From positions 154,216-218,215 of the forward strand of contig NZ_JAOWLC010000008.1 in assembly GCF_025751535.1 (NCBI RefSeq): a stretch of 64,000 nucleotides of DNA, given 5' to 3'. Both the position numbers and the translations under genes were made by a program. The notes below the pieces were generated by a model. The model was not told where the DNA came from and ran no database searches. It was given only the letters and a program-made list of their open reading frames with translations. Of this stretch, positions 15,830-26,011 are shown piece by piece. The first letter of the stretch is position 1, and every line of letters begins with the position of its first letter. The stretch comes from Lentibacter sp. XHP0401 (GTDB lineage Bacteria > Pseudomonadota > Alphaproteobacteria > Rhodobacterales > Rhodobacteraceae).

Positions 15830-16738
15830 TCAGCGCTTGAGGCCGATGCGGGCTGTGAGCCACATGACAAGCAGGATGCCAAGTTCGAGCGCAAGGGGCC
15901 AGCTGAAGAGTGAGGGTTCGCCCGTATCAAAGGCGGCCCCCATTGTTTCGGGGGCAAAGAGAAAGAGCGCAAAGCCCGACGAGGGGCCATCGGTCTCGCC
16001 ATAGAGCAGGAAGGCGAAGGCGTTGTTGGCCAGATGTAGGGCGAGGGCGGGGCCAAGTGTGCCGGAGCGGGCCGTGAGATCGGAGGCGCAGAGGCCGAAG
16101 AAAAACGCCCAGATCACATATTGTGCGCTGGCCGTGCCGCCTGCACCGGTATCCCAATGGGCAAGGCCGAAGGCGAGGTTTGTGAGGATGAGCCAGCTTG
16201 CGGGGTGTTTGAACACGGTGGCGAGCTGCTGCTGCAGGTAGCCGCGATAGAGCAGCTCTTCGGCTCCGATCTGCACGAAAATGGCCAGCAGAGCGGGCGG
16301 CAGGAGCATGAGCCAGACCGGCAGGCTGCGCGTGCTGTCGAGGGCTTCGCTGCTCCACCACGGGGGGACCAGCTCGAGCGCGAGCAAGAGCAGCATGAGC
16401 GGCACGAAAACGGCGAGAAATTGCCGCCATGTCAGCCCGAGCGGGCCGATAAGCGTGAGCGGGGAGCGATGGTGCAGGAACCGTGTGACCAGCATGACCG
16501 GTGCGGCGAGGATGATGAAGGACAGGAGTTGTGCTGCAAGGCCGAGCGGGGTTGCGCCCGTGTAAAAGGCATCGGCCCAGGCGGGGGGCACGGCCTGAAA
16601 GGCCTCGTCGAGCAGATCGTAGCCGAGCATATAGCCAAACTCGATGATGCCGAAGCCGAAGGCCGCCAGCATGAGACCGCTGCGCTTGAAAGCCGGCGAG
16701 ATGAAAGCGCGGTGTGCCGTATAGGGAGAATGCTGCAT
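15830..16738 (-). CDS. CPBP family intramembrane metalloprotease (second of a tandem pair)
   Basis: 302 residues with about eight hydrophobic helices. The CPBP (Rce1/Abi-like) signature motifs are complete: GAEELLYRGYLQQQL (Glu-Glu ~160-161, Arg ~165), NLAFGLAHWD (His ~194) and the late ALALHLANNAFAF. These residues form the zinc and catalytic site in family members that cleave within the membrane. Prokaryotic members are mostly uncharacterised, and some act in bacteriocin self-immunity. It begins three bases after the stop of the homologous upstream gene, so the pair came from a tandem duplication or is kept as a functional pair. Confidence 0.8.
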   Translation of the reverse strand: MQHSPYTAHRAFISPAFKRSGLMLAAFGFGIIEFGYMLGYDLLDEAFQAVPPAWADAFYTGATPLGLAAQLLSFIILAAPVMLVTRFLHHRSPLTLIGPLGLTWRQFLAVFVPLMLLLLALELVPPWWSSEALDSTRSLPVWLMLLPPALLAIFVQIGAEELLYRGYLQQQLATVFKHPASWLILTNLAFGLAHWDTGAGGTASAQYVIWAFFFGLCASDLTARSGTLGPALALHLANNAFAFLLYGETDGPSSGFALFLFAPETMGAAFDTGEPSLFSWPLALELGILLVMWLTARIGLKR

Positions 16739-16741
16739 TGC

Positions 16742-17629
16742 CTAGCGCCTCATGGAGAGCCGTGCGGCGAGCCATGCGCAGAGCAGGATCATGATATCAT
16801 AAGGCAGCCAGACCGGCAGCAAGGCCGGATCGGACAGCTCGAACGGGTAGGTATAGAGCGCGAGGCCATGGAGCCTGTCGCCCGGTGCAACATAAAGAAT
16901 TGAGTCCAAGTTGAAAAAAAGGTGCAAGGCGATGGCGGCGGCCAGCGTCCCTGAGCGGGCGGTCAGATCGGCGGCGACAAGGCCGAAGAGCGCAGCACTG
17001 AAGGCAAGTGCCCAAGCGTTCTGGCCTGCGGAGGCTGGGTCATAATGGAGCGCGCCAAAGACGAGTGAGGGAAGCACCAGCCAGATCAGCGGGCTCTTGA
17101 ACCGTGCGGCAAGCTGGCTCTGGATATAGCCCCGGAAGAGAAGCTCCTCGGAGGTGACCTGCACCAGAAGCAGAGGCAGCGAGAGCGGCAGAAGCGCCAG
17201 CCAGCGCAGATAATCAATGTTGTGGAACGGCTTGAGTATTTTGGGCTCGGGGAGGAACCACAAGATAGCCGCAAGCCCGCCAAGCGCCGTTGCGACACGC
17301 AGAAACTGCATGGTGAAGGGGCGGCCATAGCCAAAGAGCGTGGCGAGAGTGCGCCCGTGGAGAACATTGGTCACGAAGGCCAGCGCAATGATGATGAATC
17401 CGAAGGAGGCCAGAACGGCGAGCATGCCACGGCTGCTGGAGCCATTGTCTATCTCGGAGACGAGCGCGGGCCAGTCCTGGGGTGTGACCAGCTCTGCGAT
17501 CAGGGTGAAGTAGGTATACCCGAGTGCGAGATAGCAGACCGCAACAAGCACCAGCCCCAAGGCAAAGCGCCAAAGCTCGCCGCTTTTGCGGGCGTGAGCG
17601 GTGAGATATTCCTGAGCCTGATAACGCAT
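16742..17629 (-). CDS. CPBP family intramembrane metalloprotease (first of a tandem pair)
   Basis: 295 residues, a membrane protein with about eight hydrophobic segments. The motifs are VTSEELLFRGYIQSQL (Glu-Glu ~161-162, Arg ~166), LVFGALHYD (His ~195) and IALHLFFNLDSI. The layout and sequence parallel the next gene (EELLxRGYxQxQLA, FKxPxxWLxL, SAxxFGLxAxDLTARSGTLxxAxALHL), so they are paralogues. Both retain the full motif set, so neither looks inactive. The promoter must lie in the 137-base gap up to the beta-lactamase gene. No prenylated-protein partner is evident. Confidence 0.8.
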   Translation of the reverse strand: MRYQAQEYLTAHARKSGELWRFALGLVLVAVCYLALGYTYFTLIAELVTPQDWPALVSEIDNGSSSRGMLAVLASFGFIIIALAFVTNVLHGRTLATLFGYGRPFTMQFLRVATALGGLAAILWFLPEPKILKPFHNIDYLRWLALLPLSLPLLLVQVTSEELLFRGYIQSQLAARFKSPLIWLVLPSLVFGALHYDPASAGQNAWALAFSAALFGLVAADLTARSGTLAAAIALHLFFNLDSILYVAPGDRLHGLALYTYPFELSDPALLPVWLPYDIMILLCAWLAARLSMRR

Positions 17630-17766
17630 TTGTGAGGCTTTACCCGCAAACAGGCGTTGCGCATAGCCTTACCCTGCAGGCGCGGCTGTTTTTTGCGCAA
17701 ATGTGGCGATCGGGCGTGAGCAGCGTTTTTGCACAAACTGTCAGGGGGGGCTTTGCGTAGGGCTTC

Positions 17767-18573
17767 TTACGGGCGCGCCAGTGATTTGGCGAGGGCGGGC
17801 CAATCGCGCAGGAAAGCTTCGCGTGTGAGGTTTCCGGGGGAGCCTGTTGTGCGCTGGCTTGCTTGGGTGAGTTTGACGAAAACCAGCGTTCTGTTGCCCT
17901 TGGTGGCCCATCCGACATACCAGCCCCAACCGCGGGCATACTCAAAGCTGCGGTCGGCGCGGCGGGGGTAGGCGGCGCCTGTTTTGCCGTGGATTGTCCA
18001 GCCCGCGACTTGCTCCCGCGCGACGATGTTGCGGGTGAGCTTCATCGCCTGCGAAGTAACGGGCAGGGCATCGAGAGCCAGCGCACGCAGGAAGGCGGCT
18101 TGCTCGTGCGGCGAGATTTTGAGCGACGAGGCGATCCATGCACGCTCTAGCCCGTTGTTATAACCGGTATCGCCCGAGAAATCGGCGTTACCATAGCCGA
18201 AGGCCTGTGCGTAGCGGGTGAGGGTTTTGGCCCCCATTCGGGCGGTGATGCGCTGGGAATACCAGAGCACCGAGAAGCGCATCCAGCTTGCGGGGCCGGT
18301 ATCGCGCGTCCAGTTGGCTCCGCCCCAGTCGGGATCACCTGTCCGGAAGGCCATGACGGGGGTGCTCGCGTCTTTCAGGAGGCCTGCATCATAGGCCATG
18401 ACCGCGAGCGGGATCTTGAAGGTGGAGGCGGGTGTCACCCGCGAGGTGCAATCGCCCTCTTCAAGCAGTATTTCATCTGAGGCGGCATCCAGCAGGAGGG
18501 TGCAGACGTTTTTTGCCTGCCCCTGTGAGGCTGTTGTGAGGGTGAGGGCGAAAGCGAGTATGAAGGCGCGCAA
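17767..18573 (-). CDS. Class D (OXA-type) beta-lactamase
   Basis: About 268 residues including a signal peptide (MRAFILAFALTLTTASQGQA). Class D motifs are in order: STFK (~50-53, acylating Ser and carboxylatable Lys), FSVLWYS (~100, the SxV motif here ends in Leu), YGN (127-129), WIASSLKIS (~146), and HGKTG (~195-199). WGWYVGWAT follows. These enzymes hydrolyse penicillins and some carbapenems in the periplasm. TTG at 18573 is chosen: it gives a clean signal peptide and lies 13 bases after the pheA stop with GAGGCAGG upstream. An in-frame TTG at 18618 would lie inside pheA. Spectrum cannot be predicted; no mobile element is near, so it is probably intrinsic. Confidence 0.85.
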   Translation of the reverse strand: MRAFILAFALTLTTASQGQAKNVCTLLLDAASDEILLEEGDCTSRVTPASTFKIPLAVMAYDAGLLKDASTPVMAFRTGDPDWGGANWTRDTGPASWMRFSVLWYSQRITARMGAKTLTRYAQAFGYGNADFSGDTGYNNGLERAWIASSLKISPHEQAAFLRALALDALPVTSQAMKLTRNIVAREQVAGWTIHGKTGAAYPRRADRSFEYARGWGWYVGWATKGNRTLVFVKLTQASQRTTGSPGNLTREAFLRDWPALAKSLARP

Positions 18574-18586
18574 TGGGAGGCCTGCC

Positions 18587-19417
18587 TCAGCGCTCGCGAT
18601 CAGCCGGATAAACGCCAATCACCCGCACGTAGGATGTGAAATAATCCAGTTCTTCCAGCGCCAGTTTGACATTGGCATCGTCGGGATGGCCGTCGATATC
18701 GGCATAGAACCGCGTGGCTGTGAAGGAGCCGTCGACCATGTAGCTTTCGAGCTTGGTCATGTTCACCCCGTTGGTGGCGAAACCGCCCATGGCTTTGTAG
18801 AGCGCGGCCGGGATGTTGCGGACCTCGAACACAAAGGTTGTCATCATACCGAGTTTGCCGCGGCGGGAATGATCGGCCTCGCGGCCCATGATCACAAAGC
18901 GGGTGGTGTTGTGGCCGTGATCTTCGATATCGCTGGCAAGCACGTTGAGACCGTGAATTTCGGCGGCCAGCTCGGAGGCGAGCACGCCTTCATCCTGCGC
19001 GCCGGAGGCGGCAAGCTCGGCAGCCGCACCCGCGCTGTCGGCGGCGGAGATGCCCGAAATGTTGTGAGCTTTGAGGAATGTGGCGGACTGGGGCAACAGC
19101 ACGGGATGCGCGCGCACGCTTTTGACCGCTTCAAGCGGCACACCTGCATTGGCCATGAGCGCAATACGCACCCGCACGAAGGCTTCATCGACGATGAACA
19201 GCCCGCAATCGGGGATCAGGCGGTGATTATCGGCAACGCGGCCATAGGTTGTGTTCTCGACCGGGAGCATGGCGAGATCGGCTTTGTCTGATTTCACCGC
19301 CTCTATCACGTCTTCAAAGGAGGCGCAGGGCACGGGCATAGCCTGAGGGCGGGCTGTGGTGCAGGCTTCGTGGCTATAGGCGCCAAGCTCGCCTTGAAAT
19401 GCGATCCTCTGGGTCAT
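18587..19417 (-). CDS. pheA: Prephenate dehydratase
   Basis: 276 residues. Converts prephenate to phenylpyruvate in phenylalanine synthesis. The catalytic dehydratase domain covers about 1-180, with MTQRIAFQGELGAYSHEA, LPVENTTYGRVADN and NTTRFVIMG (the TTRF motif, Thr active site). The C-terminal ACT domain (~190-276, MMTTFVFEVRNIPAALYKAMGGFATNGVNMTKLESY) is the phenylalanine-sensing part, so feedback inhibition is expected. It has no fused chorismate mutase, unlike the E. coli enzyme. It heads a two-gene unit with the beta-lactamase. A T-rich tract (TTTTTTAACC) lies just upstream of its start. Confidence 0.93.
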   Translation of the reverse strand: MTQRIAFQGELGAYSHEACTTARPQAMPVPCASFEDVIEAVKSDKADLAMLPVENTTYGRVADNHRLIPDCGLFIVDEAFVRVRIALMANAGVPLEAVKSVRAHPVLLPQSATFLKAHNISGISAADSAGAAAELAASGAQDEGVLASELAAEIHGLNVLASDIEDHGHNTTRFVIMGREADHSRRGKLGMMTTFVFEVRNIPAALYKAMGGFATNGVNMTKLESYMVDGSFTATRFYADIDGHPDDANVKLALEELDYFTSYVRVIGVYPADRER

Positions 19418-19539
19418 TTTTTAACCTTTTTTGTGCTTCCCCGCATGATCGGGGCATTTAGCCGCGCAAACTACACCTTGCGTAAAGGGAGTGGAAGCGG
19501 ATAGATAACCGCCAAAAGCTACCAAACGGAATCTGACAC

Positions 19540-20067
19540 ATGTTTGATACGATGACATTTACAAAAACTCTCGGCGCATTCTGCGGCGCGCTGCTGCTTT
19601 TCCTTTTCGCCAAGTGGGGCGCTGACTCGCTTTACGCTGTTGGCGGCGGACATGGCGCGCATGGTGAAGAACATGTTGCCGGCTATGTTATTGAAGTGGA
19701 AGACAGCGGCGAAGCCGAGGTTGAGGAAGAAGGCCCCGACTTTGCAACACTTATGGCGTCGGCTGATGTTGCCTCTGGCGCAAAAGTTTTCAAAAAATGC
19801 GCGGCTTGCCACAAGGTTGAAGAAGGCGCGAACGCAACAGGCCCATATCTTTACGGTGTTGTTGGCCGTCCGATTGATGCGGTTGAGGGCTTTGGCTACT
19901 CCGAAGCACTGCTTCAGGTGGGCGACACATGGACGCCCGAGGCGCTGTTTACTTTCCTTGAAAGCCCACGCAAGGCTGCGCCCGGAACAAGCATGAGCTT
20001 TGCTGGCCTGAAAAAAGAAACAGATCGTGTTGATCTGATTGCTTATCTTGACAGCCTCGACGACTGA
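19540..20067 (+). CDS. Membrane-anchored class I cytochrome c (CycM/cy type)
   Basis: 175 residues. An uncleaved N-terminal anchor (LGAFCGALLLFLFAKWGADSLY) is followed by an acidic, His-containing linker and a cytochrome c domain. Heme attachment is FKKCAACHKVEEG (CAACH at 87-91), and the axial Met is in PGTSMSFAGLK (~150-155). A membrane-tethered cytochrome c such as cy carries electrons from the bc1 complex to terminal oxidases; the ccoNOQP oxidase encoded 10 kb away is a plausible partner. GGAATC lies 8 bases before the ATG. A strong terminator follows. Confidence 0.85.
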   Translation: MFDTMTFTKTLGAFCGALLLFLFAKWGADSLYAVGGGHGAHGEEHVAGYVIEVEDSGEAEVEEEGPDFATLMASADVASGAKVFKKCAACHKVEEGANATGPYLYGVVGRPIDAVEGFGYSEALLQVGDTWTPEALFTFLESPRKAAPGTSMSFAGLKKETDRVDLIAYLDSLDD

Positions 20068-20093
20068 TCGGGACATTCGATTTTGACACAGAG

Positions 20094-20127
20094 CCGCCAG
20101 TGTTTCACGCACTGGCGGTTTTGTTTT
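20094..20127 (+). terminator. Intrinsic terminator after the cytochrome c gene
   Basis: CCGCCAGTG (20094-20102) pairs with CACTGGCGG (20110-20118), followed by TTTTGTTTT. A perfect 9-bp GC-rich stem with a T tract, 26 bases behind the cytochrome c stop. Confidence 0.9.
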
Positions 20128-20190
20128 GGGCGGGTTCCAGAAGCGCCTTGTCGCGCTGTTCACGAATTCTCAACTTGAATGTCTGAGGGC

Positions 20191-20219
20191 TTGGAAACTA
20201 GGGTGTGCTAATTATAAAT
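20191..20219 (+). promoter_or_regulatory. Putative sigma-70 promoter of yejABEF
   Basis: TTGGAA (20191-20196) and TATAAA (20214-20219) are separated by 17 bases, about 33 bases upstream of the yejA start. The AT-rich TAATTATAAATAAG stretch stands out from the GC-rich surroundings. Confidence 0.5.
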
Positions 20220-20252
20220 AAGCTCGGAAGTTTTGTCGGGCAGGAGGCGATG

Positions 20253-22193
20253 ATGACCATGAAACAGGCCAGGACACAGGCTAGAACGGCGGCGCGCGCG
20301 AAGGTTTTGCCCGATTGGCGCCCCCTCCTGCTTGTGAGTTTTGTTATTCTCGCGGCCTCGGCCTTTGCGGCGCGCGCACAAGACGAAATCATCAAGAGCC
20401 ACGGCTATTCCTATTTTGGCGAGCTGAGCTACCCTGCGGATTACACGCATTTCAACTACGTGAACCCCGAGGCTCCCAAAGGCGGGGAAATTTCCATTGC
20501 GGTGGCGGGCACGTTTGATTCGATGAACCCCTACACCCGAAAGGGCCGGGCTGCGGCGCTTGCGACAGTTGGATATGAATCGCTTTTGGGCAGCGTTCTG
20601 GCGGGCTCGGGCGCTTTGCCTGCGGATGTGGACGGGGAGTATTACGGGCTGCTTGCACATACGATTGAATACCCCAAAGACAAGTCCTGGGTGACGTTCC
20701 ACATGCGGCCCGAGGCGAAGTTCTCAGATGGCACGCCTGTGACGGCGCATGACATTGCGTTTAGCCACAACCTTTTGCTGGATCAGGGGCTGAAATCTTA
20801 TGCCGATGCGGTGCGCAAGCGGATTCCGAAGGTTGAGGTTATCGACGACCACACCATCAAGTTCTATTTTGCCGACGGCATTTCACGCCGCTCGCTGATT
20901 GACCAGGTGGGGTTTGTGCCTGCGTGGTCAAAGAAATGGTATGAAGAGAGCGGCGCACGGCTTGACGAGAGCCGCCTTGAGGTTTCGCCCGGCTCGGGGC
21001 CTTATGTGATCGACGCTGTCGATGTGAACCGCTCGGTGACTTACAAGCGCAACCCCGACTACTGGGGCGCGGACCTGCCAATCAACAAGGGGCGGCACAA
21101 CTTTGACACCATCCGCATCGAGTATTTTGCCGATGCTACGGCGGCTTTCGAGGCGTTCAAGGCGGGTGAAGTGACTTACCGTAGCGAGAGCGACCCGAAG
21201 CGCTGGGCCACGTCTTATGACTTTCCTGCTGTGAGCAGCGGTTATGTGAAGCTGGAAGAAATCCCCGACGGGATGCCGCCTGCGAACACAGGGATCATCA
21301 TGAACCTGAGCCGTGAGGTGCTTTCCGACAAGCGCGTGCGGGATGCTGTGGCACTTGGTTTTAACTTCGAGTGGACCAATGCTTCGCTGCTTTATGGGCT
21401 GCAAAGCCAGCAGCATTCTTTCAGCACAGGCACAAAATATGAGGCCAAAGGCGTGCCGGAAGCCGCTGAGCTTGCGCTGTTGCAGGGGCTGGCGGCGCAG
21501 CCGGATGCCGACGTTTTAAGCACCGAGCCGCGTGTGCCGCACAGCTCGCAGAAAGAGCGCCTGAACGACCGCCGCAATTTGCGCAAGGCAATGAAGCTGC
21601 TTGACGAAGCGGGCTGGGCTGTTGGCAGTGACGGCAAGCGCAGGAATGCGGGTGGCGATTTGCTTACGCTCAACTTTTTGTTCAACTCGTCGGACACGCC
21701 GACCAACAAGGCATTGGCGGAGAACTTTGTGAGCAACCTACAGGTGATGGGGGTTGATGCGAAGTTTGAATCGGTTGACCCCTCACAATATACGCTGCGT
21801 GAGCGCGACCATGATTATGACCTTGTGCTGGATGGCTACCCTGCCTTGTTTGGTGTGGGCACGGGGTTGCAACAGCGCTTTGGCTCGGAAGCGGCGGCAC
21901 TTTTGTTTAACCCGGCCTCGCTGGCAAGCCCTGTTGTGGACGAGATCATCGAGAAGGCTCTTTTGAGCGAGACACAGGAAGAAGAAGACATGATGCTGAG
22001 CGCGCTTGACCGTGTGTTGCGCCACGAGTTTTTCCTTATCCCGACAGGCTATGTGGCCGATCACTGGGTTGCCTATTGGGACCAATACGGACGGCCTGAA
22101 ACCATCCCGCCGTTTGCTTTGGGCACACTTGATTTCTGGTGGTTTGATGCGGAGAAGGCAGCCAATCTGAAAGAGCAGGGGGCGTTGAGGTAA
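20253..22193 (+). CDS. yejA: Extracellular solute-binding protein of a YejA-type peptide ABC importer
   Basis: About 646 residues, longer than DppA-type proteins, as is normal for YejA. A long N-terminal positively charged segment precedes the hydrophobic signal ([18 protein letters not shown]), then [31 protein letters not shown], a typical YejA start of the mature protein. YKRNPDYWG and the late [16 protein letters not shown] are SBP_bac_5 features. The yej system imports peptides such as microcin C in E. coli. AGGAGG at 20242-20247 decides the start: ATG 20253 is 5 bases away, while ATG 20250 (2 bases) and ATG 20259 (11 bases) are less good. First gene of the operon yejABEF. Confidence 0.88.
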   Translation: MTMKQARTQARTAARAKVLPDWRPLLLVSFVILAASAFAARAQDEIIKSHGYSYFGELSYPADYTHFNYVNPEAPKGGEISIAVAGTFDSMNPYTRKGRAAALATVGYESLLGSVLAGSGALPADVDGEYYGLLAHTIEYPKDKSWVTFHMRPEAKFSDGTPVTAHDIAFSHNLLLDQGLKSYADAVRKRIPKVEVIDDHTIKFYFADGISRRSLIDQVGFVPAWSKKWYEESGARLDESRLEVSPGSGPYVIDAVDVNRSVTYKRNPDYWGADLPINKGRHNFDTIRIEYFADATAAFEAFKAGEVTYRSESDPKRWATSYDFPAVSSGYVKLEEIPDGMPPANTGIIMNLSREVLSDKRVRDAVALGFNFEWTNASLLYGLQSQQHSFSTGTKYEAKGVPEAAELALLQGLAAQPDADVLSTEPRVPHSSQKERLNDRRNLRKAMKLLDEAGWAVGSDGKRRNAGGDLLTLNFLFNSSDTPTNKALAENFVSNLQVMGVDAKFESVDPSQYTLRERDHDYDLVLDGYPALFGVGTGLQQRFGSEAAALLFNPASLASPVVDEIIEKALLSETQEEEDMMLSALDRVLRHEFFLIPTGYVADHWVAYWDQYGRPETIPPFALGTLDFWWFDAEKAANLKEQGALR

Positions 22194-22197
22194 CCGC

Positions 22198-23280
22198 ATG
22201 GGAGCCTATATCCTGCGGCGCTTGCTGCTGATCATCCCCACCCTTTTCGGCATTATGCTGATCAACTTTGCGCTCACCCAGTTTGTTCCGGGGGGGCCTG
22301 TTGAGCAGGCGATTGCCCGCGCGCAGGGCGAAGGCAATGTCTTTGGCAGCTTTGCGGGGCAGGACGGCTCGGAGAGCACGCTTGGTAGCGGCACGAGCGA
22401 GTATGTGGGCGCGCGGGGGTTGCCGGAGGAGTTTATCAAGGAGCTTGAGCGAGAGTTCGGCTTTGACAAGCCGCCTGTCGAGCGGTTTTTCCTGATGCTC
22501 GGCAATTACATGCGCTTTGATTTTGGCGAGAGCTATTTCCGCTCCGCGACTGTGATTGACCTGATCAAGGAGAAGCTGCCTGTTTCGATCACGCTTGGGC
22601 TTTGGTCAACTTTGATTGCTTATATGATCTCGATTCCGCTGGGCATCCGCAAGGCTGTGAAGGATGGAACACCCTTTGACACATGGACCAGCGGCGCGAT
22701 TATTGCGGGCTATGCTATCCCCGGGTTCTTGTTTGCGATTTTGCTGCTGACGCTGTTTGCCGGTGGCTCTTACTGGCAGGTTTTCCCGCTGCGGGGGCTC
22801 ACGGGCGACAACTTCGAGAGCCTGAGCGCTTGGGGCAAGGTGAAGGATTATGCGTGGCACATTACGCTGCCTGTGCTGGCCTCCTCCATTGCGGGGTTTG
22901 CCACGCTGACGCTTTTGACCAAGAACAGCTTTCTGGACGAGATGAAAAAGCAATATGTGATGACGGCACGGGCCAAGGGGTTGTCCGAGCGGGCCGTGCT
23001 TTATGGCCACGTCTTTCGCAACGCGATGCTGATTGTGATTGCGGGGTTTCCCGCCGTGTTTATCGGGGTTTTCTTTGGCGCCTCACTGATCATCGAGACT
23101 ATTTTCTCGCTTGATGGGCTGGGGCGGCTCGGCTTTGAGGCGGCTGTGGCGCGGGATTATCCTATCGTCTTTGGCACGCTCTTCATTTTCGGGCTGATCA
23201 GCCTTGTTGTCGGCATCATATCGGACCTCATGTATGTGTTTGTCGATCCGCGGATTGACTTCGAGCGGAGGGAAGGCTGA
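22198..23280 (+). CDS. yejB: Peptide ABC transporter permease YejB
   Basis: 360 residues, inner-membrane permease with six hydrophobic segments. [24 protein letters not shown] is the usual DppB/YejB first helix, followed by a long periplasmic stretch ([25 protein letters not shown]) that distinguishes YejB from DppB. The EAA-type cytoplasmic loop for contact with the ATPase is [21 protein letters not shown] (~257-277). It starts four bases behind yejA and its stop overlaps the yejE start. Confidence 0.9.
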   Translation: MGAYILRRLLLIIPTLFGIMLINFALTQFVPGGPVEQAIARAQGEGNVFGSFAGQDGSESTLGSGTSEYVGARGLPEEFIKELEREFGFDKPPVERFFLMLGNYMRFDFGESYFRSATVIDLIKEKLPVSITLGLWSTLIAYMISIPLGIRKAVKDGTPFDTWTSGAIIAGYAIPGFLFAILLLTLFAGGSYWQVFPLRGLTGDNFESLSAWGKVKDYAWHITLPVLASSIAGFATLTLLTKNSFLDEMKKQYVMTARAKGLSERAVLYGHVFRNAMLIVIAGFPAVFIGVFFGASLIIETIFSLDGLGRLGFEAAVARDYPIVFGTLFIFGLISLVVGIISDLMYVFVDPRIDFERREG

Positions 23281-24395
23281 TGGCTTTGATGACACTCTCC
23301 CCGATCAATGCGCGGCGCTGGCGCAACTTCAAGGCCAACAGGCGCGCGTTCTGGAGCATGTGGATATTCGGCGTTTTGTTCGTGCTGAGCCTGTTTGCCG
23401 AGTTTCTGGCTTATGACAAACCCATATTGGTGAACTATCGGGGGGCATATTACACCCCGATCTGGAAGTTTTACCCCGAGACGGAATTTGGCGGAGATTT
23501 TCAAACCGAGGCTGTTTACCGTGACCCCGAGGTGCGCTGCCTCATTGCCTCTGGCGGCCTGGATGCCTGCTTTGATGACCCCGCGGGCATTGTTGAGGAG
23601 ATCGCGGCCGGCACATTTGCGGCGGAGGGCTTTCAGAAGGGCTGGGCGCTTTGGCCGCTCATTCCTTATTCATACGACACGGCTGTGGAGCGGCCCGGCG
23701 CGGCCCCGCTGCCGCCCAACGGGGAGAACTGGCTTGGCACGGACGCCACCAAGCGCGATGTGATGGCGCGGGTCATTCACGGCTTCCGACTTTCCATCCT
23801 GTTTACCTTTATTGTCACGGGGCTCGCCTCGATCATCGGGATCGCGGCGGGGGCGGTGCAGGGGTATTTTGGCGGCTGGCTTGACCTTGTGTTCCAGCGG
23901 ATCATCGAGATCTGGACCTCGACGCCTCAGCTTTATGTGATCATTATTATGTTTGCCATTCTGGGGCGAAGTTTCTGGCTGCTTGTGTTCCTCATGGTGC
24001 TGTTTGGCTGGATGTCGCTTGTGGGCGTGGTGCGCGCCGAGTTTTTGCGCGCGCGCAACCTTGAATATGTGCGCGCGGCCAAGGCGCTTGGCGTGAGCAA
24101 CGGCGTGATCATGTTCCGCCATATGCTGCCCAATGCGATGGTGGCGACGCTCACCATGTTGCCGTTTATCGTGACGGGAACGATCTCTTCGCTCGCGGCG
24201 CTGGATTATCTCGGCTTTGGCCTGCCTTCGAGCGCGCCGAGCCTTGGGGAGCTGACGCTGCAAGCCAAGCAGAACCTTGAAGCGCCGTGGCTGGCCTTTA
24301 CCGCGTTTTTCACCTTTGCAGTGATGCTCTCGCTGCTTGTGTTTATCTTCGAGGGTGTGCGCGATGCCTTTGACCCGAGAAAGACTTTCCGATGA
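23280..24395 (+). CDS. yejE: Peptide ABC transporter permease YejE
   Basis: 371 residues. The N-terminal [31 protein letters not shown] and the large first periplasmic loop (EFGGDFQTEAVYRDPEVRC...) are typical of YejE. WLGTDATKRDVMARVIHGFRLS precedes the core permease domain. The EAA loop ARNLEYVRAAKALGVSNGVIMFRHMLPNAM (split here: ARNLEYVRAAKALGVSN, then GVIMFRHMLP) faces the ATPase. It shares one base with the yejB stop and four with the yejF start, so translation is coupled. Confidence 0.9.
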   Translation: MALMTLSPINARRWRNFKANRRAFWSMWIFGVLFVLSLFAEFLAYDKPILVNYRGAYYTPIWKFYPETEFGGDFQTEAVYRDPEVRCLIASGGLDACFDDPAGIVEEIAAGTFAAEGFQKGWALWPLIPYSYDTAVERPGAAPLPPNGENWLGTDATKRDVMARVIHGFRLSILFTFIVTGLASIIGIAAGAVQGYFGGWLDLVFQRIIEIWTSTPQLYVIIIMFAILGRSFWLLVFLMVLFGWMSLVGVVRAEFLRARNLEYVRAAKALGVSNGVIMFRHMLPNAMVATLTMLPFIVTGTISSLAALDYLGFGLPSSAPSLGELTLQAKQNLEAPWLAFTAFFTFAVMLSLLVFIFEGVRDAFDPRKTFR

Positions 24396-25999
24396 GCTTG
24401 CTGAACGTAAAAGGCCTCAATGTGACCTTCCGGCAGGACGGCAAGGCCAACCATGCAGTGAAGGATGTGTCCTTTAGTGTGGACCGTGGCGAGACTGTTG
24501 CGCTTGTGGGTGAGAGCGGCTCCGGTAAATCGGTGAGCGCACTTTGCACTGTGGCTTTGCTGGGCGATAGCGCCGAGGTGAGCGGCTCGGTGACCTATGA
24601 CGGGCAGGAGATGATCGGGGCCAGCGACAAAGTGTTGCGCCGTGTGCGGGGCAACGACATCAGCTTCATTTTTCAGGAGCCGATGACCTCGCTCAACCCG
24701 CTTCACACGATTGAAAAGCAGCTTGGCGAGAGCCTTGCGCTGCATCAGGGTGTGGGCCGTGCCGAGGCGCGCGAGCAGATTTTGGAGCTCTTGGAAAAGG
24801 TCGGTATCCGAAACGCGGCCGAGCGGCTGAGTGCCTATCCTCACGAGCTTTCAGGCGGCCAACGCCAGCGCGTGATGATTGCGATGGCTTTGGCCAACAA
24901 GCCCGACATTCTGATTGCCGACGAGCCGACCACGGCGCTTGATGTGACCATTCAGGCGCAGATTCTGGAGTTGCTCAACGAGCTGAAGGCCACCGAAAAC
25001 ATGGGCCTGTTGTTTATCACCCATGATCTTGGCGTGGTGCAGCGCTTTGCCGACAAAGTCTGCGTGATGAAGAGCGGCGAGATTGTGGAAACCGGGCCAG
25101 CGAAAGCGCTGTTTGACGCGCCGCAGCATGACTACACCAAGAAGCTCCTGGCAGCGCGTGCTGTTGGCGTGCCTGCGCCTGTGCCCGAAGGGGCAAAAGA
25201 GATTGTCAGCACAGACAAGCTGCGCGTCTGGTTCCCGATCAAGACGGGGCTGATGAAGCGGGTCACGGGCCATGTGAAGGCGGTGAACGAGGCGAGCATC
25301 TCTGTGCGGGCGGGCGAGACACTTGGTATTGTCGGCGAAAGCGGATCAGGCAAGACCACGCTGGCGCTGGGGATCATGCGGCTCATCGGCTCTGAGGGTG
25401 GCATCACCTATCAGGGCGAGGATGTGCGTAGCTGGAGCACCAAGAAGCTGCGCAGCCTGCGCCGCGAGATGCAGATTGTATTTCAAGACCCCTACGGCTC
25501 GCTCAGCCCACGGATGAGCTGTGCCGAGATCATTGCCGAGGGGCTGGGTGTGCATGGCAAGCCTGCAGGCAAGAGCGAGCGTGAGCTTGTTGCCGAGGTG
25601 ATGGCAGAGGTCGGGCTGGACCCTGCCACGATGGACCGCTACCCCCACGAATTTTCAGGCGGGCAGCGTCAGCGGATCGCGATTGCGCGGGCGATGATTT
25701 TGCGGCCCAAGCTTGTTGTGCTTGATGAGCCGACAAGTGCCTTGGACATGACCGTGCAGGTCCAGATCGTTGATCTCTTGCGCGAACTGCAGCGCAAATA
25801 CGGGTTGGCCTATCTGTTTATCAGCCACGACCTCAACGTGGTGCGCGCAATGAGCCACAAGATGATTGTGATGAAGCAAGGCGATATTGTGGAAGCGGGC
25901 GCGGCGAGCGATCTGTTTGAAAATCCGCAGACGGACTACGCCAGGACGCTGCTGACAGCCGCACTCGAACTGAAGGCAGGCGGCCCCGTTCACGACTAG
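24392..25999 (+). CDS. yejF: Fused-domain peptide ABC transporter ATPase YejF
   Basis: 535 residues with two complete ABC ATPase domains in one chain. Domain 1 (~1-260): Walker [13 protein letters not shown] (~38), signature [15 protein letters not shown] (~152), Walker [13 protein letters not shown]. Domain 2 (~275-535): Walker [13 protein letters not shown], signature [15 protein letters not shown], Walker [14 protein letters not shown]. Each domain ends with the oligopeptide-type C-terminal extension ([35 protein letters not shown]). It energises uptake through YejBE. Last gene of the operon; the next gene is convergent, 12 bases away. Confidence 0.92.
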   Translation: MSLLNVKGLNVTFRQDGKANHAVKDVSFSVDRGETVALVGESGSGKSVSALCTVALLGDSAEVSGSVTYDGQEMIGASDKVLRRVRGNDISFIFQEPMTSLNPLHTIEKQLGESLALHQGVGRAEAREQILELLEKVGIRNAAERLSAYPHELSGGQRQRVMIAMALANKPDILIADEPTTALDVTIQAQILELLNELKATENMGLLFITHDLGVVQRFADKVCVMKSGEIVETGPAKALFDAPQHDYTKKLLAARAVGVPAPVPEGAKEIVSTDKLRVWFPIKTGLMKRVTGHVKAVNEASISVRAGETLGIVGESGSGKTTLALGIMRLIGSEGGITYQGEDVRSWSTKKLRSLRREMQIVFQDPYGSLSPRMSCAEIIAEGLGVHGKPAGKSERELVAEVMAEVGLDPATMDRYPHEFSGGQRQRIAIARAMILRPKLVVLDEPTSALDMTVQVQIVDLLRELQRKYGLAYLFISHDLNVVRAMSHKMIVMKQGDIVEAGAASDLFENPQTDYARTLLTAALELKAGGPVHD

Positions 26000-26011
26000 C
26001 TTGCCAAGGCG

